Positions 54,865 to 63,898 are shown, numbered from the stretch's first letter. The stretch: 64,000 nucleotides of DNA from Lachnospiraceae bacterium (GCA_017623215.1 JAGAPO010000020.1:48721-112720), one strand, 5' to 3'. The notes: generated by a model not told the origin, from the sequence alone. Numbers and translations are program-made.

Positions 54865-56814
54865 ATGAAGGAAGGCAGAAAATATGTGGATATATCGGGA
54901 ATCAGAGGGAATCTGGTCCCGCTTGGAGTTTCGAGTGCGGGACGGGATCTGATATTTGCGGCGGAGGTGCCGGTGAACAGACGGACAGGAAAGAGGGAAT
55001 GCAGCCTTTTACTGTACGAAAAGGGAGAAACGGAGCCTGTGGCCGAGTTCCCGATGGATCCGGTGCCCGGCCAGGGAGATGTCTGTGCCGCTAAAGTATC
55101 GGGATTTACGGGGGCGAATTATGAGTATAATTATAAGATAGAAGATAAGATAGTGACAGATCCCTATGCGCAGCTGATAAGGGGCAATGAACTCTACGGA
55201 CAAGTGTGCCGGACAATTAGGGGGGCAATCTGCGCAGATGGATTTGACTGGGGAGAAGATAGGAATCCGGCGATTTCATATTCCGAGCTGGTGCTCTATA
55301 AACAGCATGTGAGAGGCTTTACGACGCATCCTTCTTCCGGAGGTCGTAAAAAGGGAACCTTTGAAGGGGTCGCGGAAAAGCTTCCGTATCTGAAGGAGCT
55401 TGGAATCAACGCAGTCCTTTTGATGCCGTGTACGGAATATCTGGAGACAAAGACGAAGAAGGAGGAGCTTGGCCATTCGGCGGAATTCCTTACCGGCTAT
55501 AAGGAACTGCCGGATGCGGAGCTTGCAGAGGAACGATTTCGCAGGCAGCAGGGAGAAGAGCAGGGAACGAAAGTGAACTATTGGGGATACGGAACGGATG
55601 GCTGGTATTTTGCACCGAAAGCATCCTATGCGTATAACAGCGCAGATCCGGTAAATGAGCTGAAGCGGATGATTAAGCAGTTCCATGAGAACGGAATTGA
55701 GGTGTGGATGGAATTCTGGTTTGCTTCCTCTGTTTCCGGAAGCCTGATTCTGGATTGCCTGCGGTACTGGGCGATGCAGTATCATGTAGATGGATTCCGG
55801 CTGTTCGGAGAGAATGTTCCGTATACGCTAATTGCTCTGGATCCGTATCTGAAGGCAGTGAAACTGCTGGCAGATGGCTGGGACTCTAAGGCATACGGAG
55901 GCGATGGTATTTTAGGCGTCAAAAGACTTGGCGTATATGCGGGAGAGTTCTCTTATCATGCAAAGTGCTTTTTGCGGGGAGAAGGAGGGCATACGGCCGA
56001 GGCGGCTGCGAATGCGAAGCGTAACCCCGAAAACTGCGGAATTGTGAATTATATTACGGATCATAATGGGTTCACTCTGAACGATTTGTATTCGTATGAA
56101 GAAAAGCATAATGAAGCGAACGGGGAGAATAATCGGGACGGAGAGGATTTTAACGGCAGCTTCAACTGCGGAGAGGAAGGACCGACCCGGAAAAAGGCGG
56201 TGATGAAGCTGCGCCTTCGTATGGTGAAGAACGCACTGCTTTCGCTTCTGACCGCACAGGGAACTCCGATGTTATATGCAGGAGACGAATGGCTGAACAG
56301 TCAGGCTGGGAATAATAATGCCTATTGCCAGGATAATGAGACGGGCTGGGTGGATTGGAGTAGGACGAAGGCAAAGCGGGAGATTTATGAATATACGAGA
56401 AAGCTGATTGCGCTGCGCAGGGAGCATCCGATTCTGCATTCCGAAAAGGAGCTGACCGGAATGGATCGCAGGAAGACGGGACGCCCCGATATATCGTTCC
56501 ACAGCACCAGAGCCTGGGTTCCTGATTATGCGAATTACAGCCATGCGCTTGCCATTCTGTATAACGAAGAAGCGATTGAATCGGGAAAGAATGCTCTGTA
56601 TGTGATTTATAATATGCATTGGGAGACTCTGAAGTTTGACCTGCCAAGGCCTAAGGAAGGATATGCCTGGTATCTGTTGGTTGATCCCGGTGTCGGAGCG
56701 GATGGAAAGGAAGAGGAGCACAGAATGGAGGAACAATGCAGGGTCGGAGGAAGAACGATGCTTGTATTAGAGGAGAGGAAGGTAACGGATGAAGAGATGT
56801 TTAAGCAGTTTTGA
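54865..56814 (+). CDS. GH13 debranching-enzyme-like protein, catalytic acids lost
   Basis: 649 aa resembling GlgX/isoamylase: N-terminal beta domain, then a barrel with TDPYAQLI, LPYLKELGINAVLLMPCTEY, NYWGYGTDGWYFAPKASYA and a C-terminal domain with AGDEWLNSQAGNNNAYCQDNETGWVDW. All three catalytic acids are replaced: the nucleophile position in GFRLF is Phe314 rather than Asp, the acid/base in LADGWD is Asp337 rather than Glu, and the third acid in DHNGFTL is Asn401 rather than Asp. The frame is intact, so the protein may bind glycogen or act as a regulator. AGGAAGGCAGG precedes the ATG; the next gene overlaps by 26 nt. Confidence 0.85.
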   Translation: MKEGRKYVDISGIRGNLVPLGVSSAGRDLIFAAEVPVNRRTGKRECSLLLYEKGETEPVAEFPMDPVPGQGDVCAAKVSGFTGANYEYNYKIEDKIVTDPYAQLIRGNELYGQVCRTIRGAICADGFDWGEDRNPAISYSELVLYKQHVRGFTTHPSSGGRKKGTFEGVAEKLPYLKELGINAVLLMPCTEYLETKTKKEELGHSAEFLTGYKELPDAELAEERFRRQQGEEQGTKVNYWGYGTDGWYFAPKASYAYNSADPVNELKRMIKQFHENGIEVWMEFWFASSVSGSLILDCLRYWAMQYHVDGFRLFGENVPYTLIALDPYLKAVKLLADGWDSKAYGGDGILGVKRLGVYAGEFSYHAKCFLRGEGGHTAEAAANAKRNPENCGIVNYITDHNGFTLNDLYSYEEKHNEANGENNRDGEDFNGSFNCGEEGPTRKKAVMKLRLRMVKNALLSLLTAQGTPMLYAGDEWLNSQAGNNNAYCQDNETGWVDWSRTKAKREIYEYTRKLIALRREHPILHSEKELTGMDRRKTGRPDISFHSTRAWVPDYANYSHALAILYNEEAIESGKNALYVIYNMHWETLKFDLPRPKEGYAWYLLVDPGVGADGKEEEHRMEEQCRVGGRTMLVLEERKVTDEEMFKQF

Positions 56815-57508
56815 ACTGAAATGTATCGCCTGCCTGTCCATGCTGATTGATCATATTGCGGTCCTTATGCAGGAGATGGGCGTCAGCTCATTTGCGGATG
56901 AAGGCTCGCCGCTTTATGTGATCATGCGTCTGATTGGGCGGCTTGCGTTCCCGATTTTTGCATTCCTGCTGGTGGAAGGGTTCTATCACACCAGAAGTGT
57001 TACAAGATATGCGCTGCGTCTTGCGGCAGCAGCGCTCGTATCAGAGTTCTTTTTTGATTACCTGTTGTTCGGGGAAACTGTGCAGTGGTATCTTCTGCAT
57101 CAGAATGTGTATGTAACGCTGCTGCTTGGACTGCTTATGCTGCAGGCGGTGAATTGGACAGCGCGCAGATTTAAGGATGTGGAATTGGTTCAAAAGCTTC
57201 TGACCTTTGTGATTTTAGCGGTATTTTGTGTGGCGGCTGAGGTGATGCGCGCGGATTATGAATTCCTGGGAATTCTTATGATCGCAGGGTTCTATTATTT
57301 TAGAGGGCGGAATACACGGAATTTCCTGTATTTTGCAGTAATCACACTGCTTTTGGGAGGCAATGAGACGCAGTATGCTGCAATCGCAGTAATACCGTTC
57401 TTCTGCATGTATAGCGGAGAAAAAGGGCGCGAGGTTGGACGGCTGTTTTACGGATTTTATCCGGCACATTTAGCACTCCTGAGTCTAATTCGATTTGTAT
57501 TCAGCTGA
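56789..57508 (+). CDS. TraX-family membrane protein
   Basis: 239 aa with about seven hydrophobic segments. The start SSFELKCIACLSMLIDHIAV is the TraX signature, followed by RLIGRLAFPIFAFLLVEGFYHT. TraX acetylates pilin in the F plasmid, while chromosomal Firmicutes members have unknown acyltransferase-like roles. It overlaps the GH13-like gene by 26 nt, so the two are co-translated. No conjugation genes are nearby. Confidence 0.82.
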   Translation: MKRCLSSFELKCIACLSMLIDHIAVLMQEMGVSSFADEGSPLYVIMRLIGRLAFPIFAFLLVEGFYHTRSVTRYALRLAAAALVSEFFFDYLLFGETVQWYLLHQNVYVTLLLGLLMLQAVNWTARRFKDVELVQKLLTFVILAVFCVAAEVMRADYEFLGILMIAGFYYFRGRNTRNFLYFAVITLLLGGNETQYAAIAVIPFFCMYSGEKGREVGRLFYGFYPAHLALLSLIRFVFS

Positions 57509-57579
57509 TGAGAGGCAGAAGGAAAGACTTGGAAGCAGGAAGTTCATGGGCCGCGGAAAGCGGCGGTTGTTGGACAATA

Positions 57580-57627
57580 AGAAAAAGGACAGGAAGAATG
57601 CCGGTTAAGGGCATCCTCCTGTTCCTT
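57580..57627 (-). terminator. Terminator of the small Cys-rich gene
   Basis: On the reverse strand, AAGGAACAGGAGGATGCCC pairs with GGCATTCTTCCTGTCCTT, followed by TTTCTT. The plus strand lacks a T run. Confidence 0.7.
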
Positions 57628-57653
57628 GGAAAGTTACTGTCAGGCGCTGATAA

Positions 57654-57851
57654 TCAGCCTAATTCATGGTTCTTTACGATTTTATCGTAAAGGTCAAGAC
57701 GGCAGTACTTATCATTGTCAAAATGTCTGCAGGTAAGGCAGGATATGGTATCGGTACCGCATCCGTTTGTGACGCTGTCTGCAGCAGCGACACGCTCGTA
57801 TGCGCTGCAGTTCTCGGCAACCTTCTGATACGTTTCGTTACTTGCTCTCAT
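57654..57851 (-). CDS. Small cysteine-rich protein, unknown
   Basis: 65 aa, start ATG at 57851 with GGAG 7 nt upstream. Seven or more residues of Cys and His lie in NCSAYERV, NGCGTDTISCLTCRHFDNDKYC, followed by RLDLYDKIV. The CxxC and HFD patterns suggest a metal-binding knuckle. Such small proteins recur in clostridia as I recall, without known function. The ORF is short but has a ribosome site and its own terminator. Confidence 0.65.
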   Translation of the reverse strand: MRASNETYQKVAENCSAYERVAAADSVTNGCGTDTISCLTCRHFDNDKYCRLDLYDKIVKNHELG

Positions 57852-57964
57852 GATCATTCTCCTTTCTTTCCGATGTGCGGTAATGCACACTCATTAGTAT
57901 GAACAAAATCCGAACAATTATGCCAGCGGCATTGCTTTCCGACGGCCGCAGAAATGGGGAATAT

Positions 57965-58465
57965 ATGATTTCACTGAAGATTAGCCCGGTAAAGGGCTTT
58001 ATGTCAGCACTGCTGTCAAAAAATGTATTTGATAATTTCTGGTTCTCTGAAGGAGAGATTGAAACCTTTGGAAAATTCACAATTTCAGGGGCCCTGAATC
58101 ACGATTTTTATTCAACCGATGAATGGGAAGCGCTTGATGGAAGAAGATATGCCACTTGGGCGGAAATCAGACCGTATGTATACCAGATTATACGCGGATA
58201 TAAGACACCGCTTTCTTTCAGACTGGTATTGATGCTTTCGGCGGAGAACGCAGCGAAGGTTCTGAAGCGGAGCGGGGCTTTATTCACACCGGAGCAGGTC
58301 GGGGGATTCTTTTTGAATATCCGGTTTGAGAGAGGTGAGGTACATCTGATTACGGGACTGTCGATGAAGGTCTTCACGCTGGACAAGACGCTGGAGCATG
58401 CCTGGGATCAGGATATGAGAACATTTTTGAAGCTGCAGGAGATTCCGGCCGAGCTGGAGAGCTGA
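57965..58465 (+). CDS. DUF5721-like protein
   Basis: 166 aa. MISLKISPVKGFMSALLSKNVFDNF, GALNHDFYSTDEWEAL, ATWAEIRPYVYQIIRGYKTPLSF and VFTLDKTLEHAWD match a clostridial family I know as DUF5721; the function is unknown. Soluble and cytosolic. ATG at 57965 follows GGGGAAT; an in-frame ATG at 57899 overlaps the divergent gene's upstream region. Confidence 0.75.
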   Translation: MISLKISPVKGFMSALLSKNVFDNFWFSEGEIETFGKFTISGALNHDFYSTDEWEALDGRRYATWAEIRPYVYQIIRGYKTPLSFRLVLMLSAENAAKVLKRSGALFTPEQVGGFFLNIRFERGEVHLITGLSMKVFTLDKTLEHAWDQDMRTFLKLQEIPAELES

Positions 58466-58577
58466 AAGCAGTTCAAAAGAGAATTCAAAAGAAAATAGGT
58501 TTGAGAAGGCACAGGAGGCAAACGGGGAATGCGGATGCTGCCCATGATACCGGAAATTATAAAAAAACTATAAATTA

Positions 58578-58604
58578 TTAGCACTCAATAAAGTTGAGTG
58601 CTAA
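58578..58604 (+). promoter_or_regulatory. CIRCE operator (HrcA site)
   Basis: TTAGCACTC, nine bases, GAGTGCTAA: a perfect match to the CIRCE consensus bound by the heat-shock repressor HrcA. It ends 7 bp before the -35 box of the htpG promoter. Confidence 0.96.
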
Positions 58605-58611
58605 TTTTGCC

Positions 58612-58640
58612 TTGACAATTTGAAACATTCGTATTATAGT
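58612..58640 (+). promoter_or_regulatory. Promoter of htpG
   Basis: TTGACA (58612-58617) and TATAGT (58635-58640), 17-bp spacer, giving a leader of about 140 nt. Confidence 0.85.
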
Positions 58641-58789
58641 TATGAATACAGGGTAAGAGAAGACGGAGCATTTTCAGAAGCGATGTGGAAAGAGAGCGCG
58701 CTTCGAAGAAGATAAGGAATGAATCGCTGTCTTCGGCCTCCGAAGAGAATGGTATATAATAATCTATAGAATATGAAGGAGTGGTAACA

Positions 58790-60829
58790 ATGAGTCAGGA
58801 ACATGGTAGTTTATCAATCAATTCGGAGAATATATTTCCGATTATAAAGAAGTGGCTGTATTCGGATCATGATATTTTCTTCCGTGAGCTGGTATCCAAC
58901 GGCTGTGACGCAATTACGAAGTTAAAGAAGCTGGAGCTGATTGGAGAGGCGGTTATACCGGCGGACAACGAATACCGGATAACGGTGCGCGTGAACCCCG
59001 AGGAGAAGACGATTACCTTTATTGATAATGGTATCGGTATGACCTCCGACGAGGTAAAGGAGTACATTAACCAGATTGCATTTTCCGGTGCTCAGGATTT
59101 CATGAATAAGTATAAGGATAAGGCAAGTGAGGATCAGATTATCGGTCATTTCGGACTTGGCTTTTATTCGGCATTCATGGTTGCACATAAGGTTACGATT
59201 GATACACTGTCTTATAAGGACGGAGCAGCGGCTGTTCACTGGGAGTCCGAGGAGGGCACCGAGTTCACGATGGAAGAGTCTGACAGAACCGAGAGAGGTA
59301 CTGAGATTACGCTGTATCTGAACGAGGACAGCTATGAATTCGCGAACGAATACCGCGCAAAGGAAGTTCTGGACAAGTACTGTTCGTTCATGCCTGTGCC
59401 GATTTACTTCATAAACGAGAATGCGCCGGAGGAAGAAGAGGCGGAAGAAGCTGCAGAGGAAGCAGCAGAAGAGAAGGCAGAAGACGTTGTAGATGCTGAG
59501 GTTGACGAGGAAGGCAAGGCTGTACCGGCAGAGAAGGAAAAGAAGGGACCGAAGCCGCTGAATGAGACAATGCCTCTCTGGTTAAAGCATCCGAATGAGT
59601 GTACGGAGGAAGAATACAAGGATTTCTACCGTAAGGTATTCCATGACTATAAGGAGCCCCTGTTCTGGATTCATCTGAATATGGATTATCCGTTCAACTT
59701 AAAGGGTATCTTATACTTCCCGAAGCTGAATACCGAGTACGACAGCATTGAAGGAACGATTAAGCTGTACAGCAACCAGGTATTTATCGCAGACAACATT
59801 AAGGAAGTAATTCCGGAGTTCCTGCTTTTATTGAAGGGTGTTATTGACTGTCCGGATCTTCCTCTGAACGTATCGAGAAGTGCGCTTCAGAACGATGGAT
59901 TTGTAAAGAAGATTTCCGATTACATTACAAAGAAGGTTGCGGACAAGCTTTCCGGTATGTACAAGGTTGACAGAGAGAACTATGAGAAATACTGGGACGA
60001 TATCAGTCCTTTCATCAAATTTGGCTGTCTGAAGGATGAGAAGTTCCGCGATAAGATGAAGGATTTTATCATCTTTAAGAACCTCGAAGGCAAGTACGTG
60101 ACCCTGCCCGAGTATATCAAGGCTGCAAAGCCCGAGGAGACTAAGGAAGAAGAGGCAAAGACAGAGGAGTCGGCGGATGCGGCTGAAGAAGAGAAGAAGG
60201 ACGATAAGAAGGAAGAAAAGCCCGATATCGTATATTATGTAACGGATGAACAGCAGCAGAGCCAGTATATCAATCTCTTTAAGTCGGAGGGAATTGACGC
60301 CCTGATTCTGACGCATAATATTGACCAGCCTTTCATCACACAGCTGGAGCAGAACAACCAGAAGGTTAGATTCCAGAGAATTGATGCCGACATTACGGAC
60401 ACCTTCAAAGAAGAAGTGAAGGAAGATGAGGCAGAGGCTCTTAAGCAGGAGACGGAGGAGCTGACAGAGCTGTTCCGCAAGGTTTTGAACAAGGACAAGC
60501 TTGAGGTTAAGGTTGAGAAGCTGAAGAATGAGAAGGTATCTGCGATGATGACTCTGTCCGAGGAGAGCCGCAGAATGCAGGATATGATGAGAATGTACAA
60601 TATGTACGGAATGGATCCCGGAATGTTCGGAACCAATGAGACGCTGGTTCTGAATGCGAACAACAATCTGGTTCAGTATATCAGAGCGAACAAGGACAGC
60701 GATCAGGTTGGCCTGTTCTGTGAACAGCTCTATGATCTCGCACTGATCAGCCATAAACCGTTGGATCCGGAGGCTATGACAAGGTTCGTAGAGAGAAGCA
60801 ATGAGATTCTCACCATGCTTGCAAAGTAA
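58790..60829 (+). CDS. htpG: HSP90-family chaperone HtpG
   Basis: 679 aa. The GHKL ATPase domain shows FFRELVSNGCDAITKL, IDNGIGMT and GHFGLGFYSAFMV. The middle domain has the catalytic-loop Arg in PLNVSRSALQND. Two acidic, low-complexity stretches stand out: residues about 212-255 (repeated EEAAEEAAEE) between the N and middle domains, and about 445-478 (EE and KK rich) in the second half. The first resembles the charged linker of eukaryotic HSP90. ATG at 58790 follows GAAGGAG; GTG at 58781 is less likely. Confidence 0.95.
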   Translation: MSQEHGSLSINSENIFPIIKKWLYSDHDIFFRELVSNGCDAITKLKKLELIGEAVIPADNEYRITVRVNPEEKTITFIDNGIGMTSDEVKEYINQIAFSGAQDFMNKYKDKASEDQIIGHFGLGFYSAFMVAHKVTIDTLSYKDGAAAVHWESEEGTEFTMEESDRTERGTEITLYLNEDSYEFANEYRAKEVLDKYCSFMPVPIYFINENAPEEEEAEEAAEEAAEEKAEDVVDAEVDEEGKAVPAEKEKKGPKPLNETMPLWLKHPNECTEEEYKDFYRKVFHDYKEPLFWIHLNMDYPFNLKGILYFPKLNTEYDSIEGTIKLYSNQVFIADNIKEVIPEFLLLLKGVIDCPDLPLNVSRSALQNDGFVKKISDYITKKVADKLSGMYKVDRENYEKYWDDISPFIKFGCLKDEKFRDKMKDFIIFKNLEGKYVTLPEYIKAAKPEETKEEEAKTEESADAAEEEKKDDKKEEKPDIVYYVTDEQQQSQYINLFKSEGIDALILTHNIDQPFITQLEQNNQKVRFQRIDADITDTFKEEVKEDEAEALKQETEELTELFRKVLNKDKLEVKVEKLKNEKVSAMMTLSEESRRMQDMMRMYNMYGMDPGMFGTNETLVLNANNNLVQYIRANKDSDQVGLFCEQLYDLALISHKPLDPEAMTRFVERSNEILTMLAK

Positions 60830-60867
60830 GACCGGAGAATAAAAAGGAAAAAACAGGATACGATAGT

Positions 60868-60900
60868 AAGGAGCGTACTTCATTCGGGGGCGCTCCTTTT
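60868..60900 (+). terminator. Terminator of htpG
   Basis: AAGGAGCG (60868-60875) pairs with CGCTCCTT, then TTTT (to 60900). Confidence 0.85.
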
Positions 60901-60939
60901 CCTGTTTGATAGAGTTCTCTCGTATGGTTTCTTTCAAAC

Positions 60940-61063
60940 AAAAAAAGCCCTTCTCTTGAAGCGTGCATGGATGCACACAGGAAAGAATGCGTTCATGCCG
61001 CTGCGCTCTGGAATTTATTACTGAAATATAAAAATTTAGGAAACAATGTGAGAAAGGGCTTTT
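60940..61063 (-). ncRNA. Candidate small RNA between htpG and degV
   Basis: On the reverse strand, a 5' arm AAAAGCCCTTTCTC pairs with a 3' arm GAGAAGGGCTTT that runs into seven T, enclosing about 90 nt with an internal palindrome GTGCAT-CC-ATGCAC. This is the layout of a terminator-ended small RNA. The promoter match upstream is weak, and the same arms could also serve as a plus-strand hairpin. Confidence 0.35.
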
Positions 61064-61193
61064 CAAATATACCTAATTATGCTATTCTTATATAGAAATA
61101 AAAACTACGTGATAAAGTAAGTCGAATTTTGTTAATTCGTTTTTATAAACGCGTGTTTAAAATTGTCAGGGAAGAATAGAGGAGGTTTATTTT

Positions 61194-62030
61194 ATGGAGT
61201 ACAAGATTATTGGAGACAGCTGCACGGATTTGCCGGCGAATCTGAAGGAGGATCCGCATTATCAGCTGATTCCGCTTTCCATTCATATTGAGGATTATAC
61301 GATTGTGGACGATGAGACATTCGACCAGGCGGATTTTCTGAAGAGGATGAGCGAAAGTAAAGAATGTCCGAAGTCTTCCTGTCCGTCACCGGAGGCTTAT
61401 ATGGAAGCGTACCGTGGCGAGGAGGATGTATATGTGGTAACGCTTTCCGGTAATCTGAGCGGTTCATATAACAGTGCCGTGCTGGCAAAGAAGCTGTATT
61501 TGGAGGAGAATCCGAAGAAGAACATCGGAGTGATTGATTCCTGTTCGGCCTCGGTCGGACAGGCGCTGATTGCGATGAAGGTACAGGAGCTGGCGAAGAA
61601 GGGGCTTGCATTCGAGGCGGTGATGGAGAAGATTCGTGTATTCCGTGACGAGATGAATACGAAGTTCGTCCTGGAATCCTTGGAGACTCTGCGTAAGAAC
61701 GGACGTCTGAATAATCTGACTGCAGTTGTCTGCAATGTATTGAATATTAAGCCGATTATGGGGGCAACTCCGGACGGACAGATATGCAAGATCGGACAGG
61801 CAAGAGGCATATCCCGGGCGATTACCGATATGGCAAAGGCGATTGCAGAAGATGCAGTCGATGCGGCGAACCGGACACTCGGAATCGCACACTGCAATAA
61901 TTATCAGAGAGCCCTGCATGCAAAAGAGGAGATTCTGAAGAGAATTCAATTTAAGAACTGCGTCATTGTGGATACGGCCGGTATCAGCTCGCTGTACGCG
62001 AATGACGGCGGCGTTATCGTATGCTATTAA
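61194..62030 (+). CDS. DegV family fatty-acid-binding protein
   Basis: 278 aa. DegV folds bind a fatty acid in a cleft; Firmicutes members (FakB) present it to a fatty-acid kinase for phospholipid synthesis. Visible motifs are IIGDSCTDLP at the N-terminus, SSCPSPEAYMEAY, VVTLSGNLSGSYNSA, VIDSCSASVGQAL and ETLRKNGRLN. Length is normal. AGAGGAGG precedes the ATG. A single gene, ending in a terminator. Confidence 0.93.
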   Translation: MEYKIIGDSCTDLPANLKEDPHYQLIPLSIHIEDYTIVDDETFDQADFLKRMSESKECPKSSCPSPEAYMEAYRGEEDVYVVTLSGNLSGSYNSAVLAKKLYLEENPKKNIGVIDSCSASVGQALIAMKVQELAKKGLAFEAVMEKIRVFRDEMNTKFVLESLETLRKNGRLNNLTAVVCNVLNIKPIMGATPDGQICKIGQARGISRAITDMAKAIAEDAVDAANRTLGIAHCNNYQRALHAKEEILKRIQFKNCVIVDTAGISSLYANDGGVIVCY

Positions 62031-62061
62031 GAGGCAGCAGGAAAGTGTAATAAAGGAAAGG

Positions 62062-62090
62062 GGATGTTCCGGGCGGAACATCCTTTTTTT
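62062..62090 (+). terminator. Terminator of the degV gene
   Basis: GGATGTTCC-GGGC-GGAACATCC followed by TTTTTTT. The convergent gene ends 4 nt beyond. Confidence 0.93.
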
Positions 62091-62094
62091 GAGA

Positions 62095-63534
62095 CTATAG
62101 CAGGAAACGGAACAGCTGGAACACAACAGAGGTAATTCGAAACAACAGCTTCCGACTGGAGGAGAGCTCTGCCGGGGTGATCCTTCCCGGAAGATAAGAG
62201 CCATCCTCGGCCACTTCAAGCGATTCCTCCTTCATACGGAATATCTCCTGTTCCAACAGCTGATTGAACTCTTCGCCGTGAACGACAAGCATGCTTTCCG
62301 TATCAATGTAGACACTCCGCATGTCGAAGTTAAAGGAGCCGATGACAGAGATATCATCATCTATCAGAACGGACTTATTATGGGTAGAGTGGTCTCCCTG
62401 ATATTCATGTACGGTTACACCGGTTGCAAGAACCTTATCACGGTTGAAGGTATAGTCCGAGCTTGCCATAAAATTATCACCGACAGACGTAGAGTTGAGC
62501 AGCATGTCGAACAAAGGAACCGTCTGCGCAACGGTACGCAGAAGCGTATACATATCCCGGTTCAGCACCGCGTAGGGAGTCTGGAGAAAGACACGCTCGT
62601 CTGCCGAAGTCATGAGCGATGATAGCTGATATAAAAGCAGGGGCTCCTTCGGGCCGAGATTGGTCGGGTTCGTAATCAGACTGATTCGATTAGTCGGAAC
62701 GGTGAAGGCTTCATAATCCGCTTCTGCGAACAATTCCGGGCGTTCCTCCTTCATGGTCTGGTACACCTCAGCCAAATGCTCTTCAGCAGTTTCGGCACGT
62801 TCCTCTTTATAAAAAGGAATTGAGTCGAAGACAGCGGTGGTATAGGGGAGCGTCCAGAGATGCTCAAAATACTCATAAAGCTCCGTCATGACGCTTTCTG
62901 AAGTCAGATCTGTGCTGTGAGCCGTATTATATACGAAAATTTCGCGGTCATAGCTGAGCACCTTGCTGTTGTAGTCTCCGAGAAAATAATTGGAGGTGTT
63001 GCGGCCGCCAAGCAGAAGGCAGGTGTCGTCGATCAAGACGAATTTGTCGTGGAGCTGGCTGTTCAGCGTCCAGGGTTTTAGCAGATTGGGAATATTATAG
63101 TAGCGGATTTCAATATTGGGATGGGTTCCGGCGGCATAATACATGGGATCCGCCTTCATATCAACTCCGCCGGAAAGGCCATCAATCAGAAGCTGAACCT
63201 TTACGCCGCGGTTAGCGGCTGCAAGCAGAGAAGCCATGACTTCTTCACTGACCCGATCGATCTTGATGGAGAATGTGGAAAGTACAATCCGTTCTTTGGC
63301 CTGTTCGAACATTTGTATCCGAATATCGAGCGCATCGGTGCTGTCCTCGATGACAGCGGCGCGGTCCGGGCCAATGCCGTTTCCGTAAAAGGCTTCTTCA
63401 TCAAAGGCTTTGGCCCAGTCATCATCTACCTTTTTCGCCTTGACAAAGGGCAGAAGACCGCCAAGGATCAGATAAATCAGAAAAACCCCCGCGACACACA
63501 GAAGGGCCTTCAGCGCGTACCGCAATACCTTCAT
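62095..63534 (-). CDS. Membrane-anchored phospholipase D-like protein
   Basis: 479 aa. One N-terminal membrane helix (residues 8-30) is followed by two HKD motifs: LHDKFVLIDD near residue 163 and THNKSVLIDD near 387, each with a G-[GS]-x-N motif downstream (LGGRN, IGSFN). This is the cardiolipin synthase/phospholipase D superfamily. The single helix and short length differ from typical cardiolipin synthases with two helices, so it may act on other phosphodiesters. GGAGGAG lies before the ATG. Confidence 0.85.
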   Translation of the reverse strand: MKVLRYALKALLCVAGVFLIYLILGGLLPFVKAKKVDDDWAKAFDEEAFYGNGIGPDRAAVIEDSTDALDIRIQMFEQAKERIVLSTFSIKIDRVSEEVMASLLAAANRGVKVQLLIDGLSGGVDMKADPMYYAAGTHPNIEIRYYNIPNLLKPWTLNSQLHDKFVLIDDTCLLLGGRNTSNYFLGDYNSKVLSYDREIFVYNTAHSTDLTSESVMTELYEYFEHLWTLPYTTAVFDSIPFYKEERAETAEEHLAEVYQTMKEERPELFAEADYEAFTVPTNRISLITNPTNLGPKEPLLLYQLSSLMTSADERVFLQTPYAVLNRDMYTLLRTVAQTVPLFDMLLNSTSVGDNFMASSDYTFNRDKVLATGVTVHEYQGDHSTHNKSVLIDDDISVIGSFNFDMRSVYIDTESMLVVHGEEFNQLLEQEIFRMKEESLEVAEDGSYLPGRITPAELSSSRKLLFRITSVVFQLFRFLL

Positions 63535-63628
63535 AAAACTCCTCCATTCCGTTTAAAACCTATGATTCAAGGATAAACCAATTAGTGGAAAATAATTATA
63601 CGGACGGAGATGGAGGTTGTCAATATAA

Positions 63629-63663
63629 TTTATAAAGTCTTAAACATAGTTTATAAAGTCTTA
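63629..63663 (+). repeat. Short direct repeat before the tRNA promoter
   Basis: TTTATAAAGTCTTA occurs at 63629-63642 and at 63650-63663, a 21-bp period. It may be an operator pair or chance in AT-rich sequence. Confidence 0.4.
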
Positions 63664-63718
63664 ATTGTTCATGTTTTGCCTACAATTAAAATTTTTTCAA
63701 AAAAATCGAAAAAAGGGG

Positions 63719-63747
63719 TTGACATTTCCTTTGAAATGGTGCATAAT
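63719..63747 (+). promoter_or_regulatory. Promoter of the tRNA genes
   Basis: TTGACA (63719-63724) and CATAAT (63742-63747), 17-bp spacer, about 40 bp before tRNA-Pro. Confidence 0.85.
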
Positions 63748-63788
63748 ATCAGAGTCGAAAGCAAACAGCGACAAACAAACAACAATAT

Positions 63789-63862
63789 CGAGGCGTGGCT
63801 CAGCTTGGTAGAGCGCTGCGTTCGGGACGCAGAGGTCGCAAGTTCAAATCTTGTCGCCTCGA
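63789..63862 (+). tRNA. tRNA-Pro (anticodon CGG)
   Basis: 74 nt. Acceptor CGAGGCG pairs with CGCCTCG; D-arm GCTC...GAGC; anticodon stem CTGCG/CGCAG with loop TTCGGGA, giving anticodon CGG; T-arm GCAAG-TTCAAAT-CTTGT. The 3' CCA is not encoded. Confidence 0.95.
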
Positions 63863-63865
63863 CTG

Positions 63866-63898
63866 AAAATCCTGTAAGCATTTGTTTACAGGATTTTT
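63866..63898 (+). terminator. Terminator between the two tRNAs
   Basis: AAAATCCTGTAA (63866-63877) pairs with TTACAGGATTTT, then TTT. Only 13 nt then separate it from tRNA-Thr. Confidence 0.8.

Noticed and set aside
56789..57508. Conjugative element suggested by the TraX-like gene
   Set aside because: No relaxase, coupling protein or attachment sites; chromosomal TraX homologs are common in Firmicutes.
59828..61066. Open frame of about 400 codons on the minus strand opposite htpG
   Set aside because: Leucine-rich shadow of a strongly coding gene; it crosses the htpG terminator and has no start signal.
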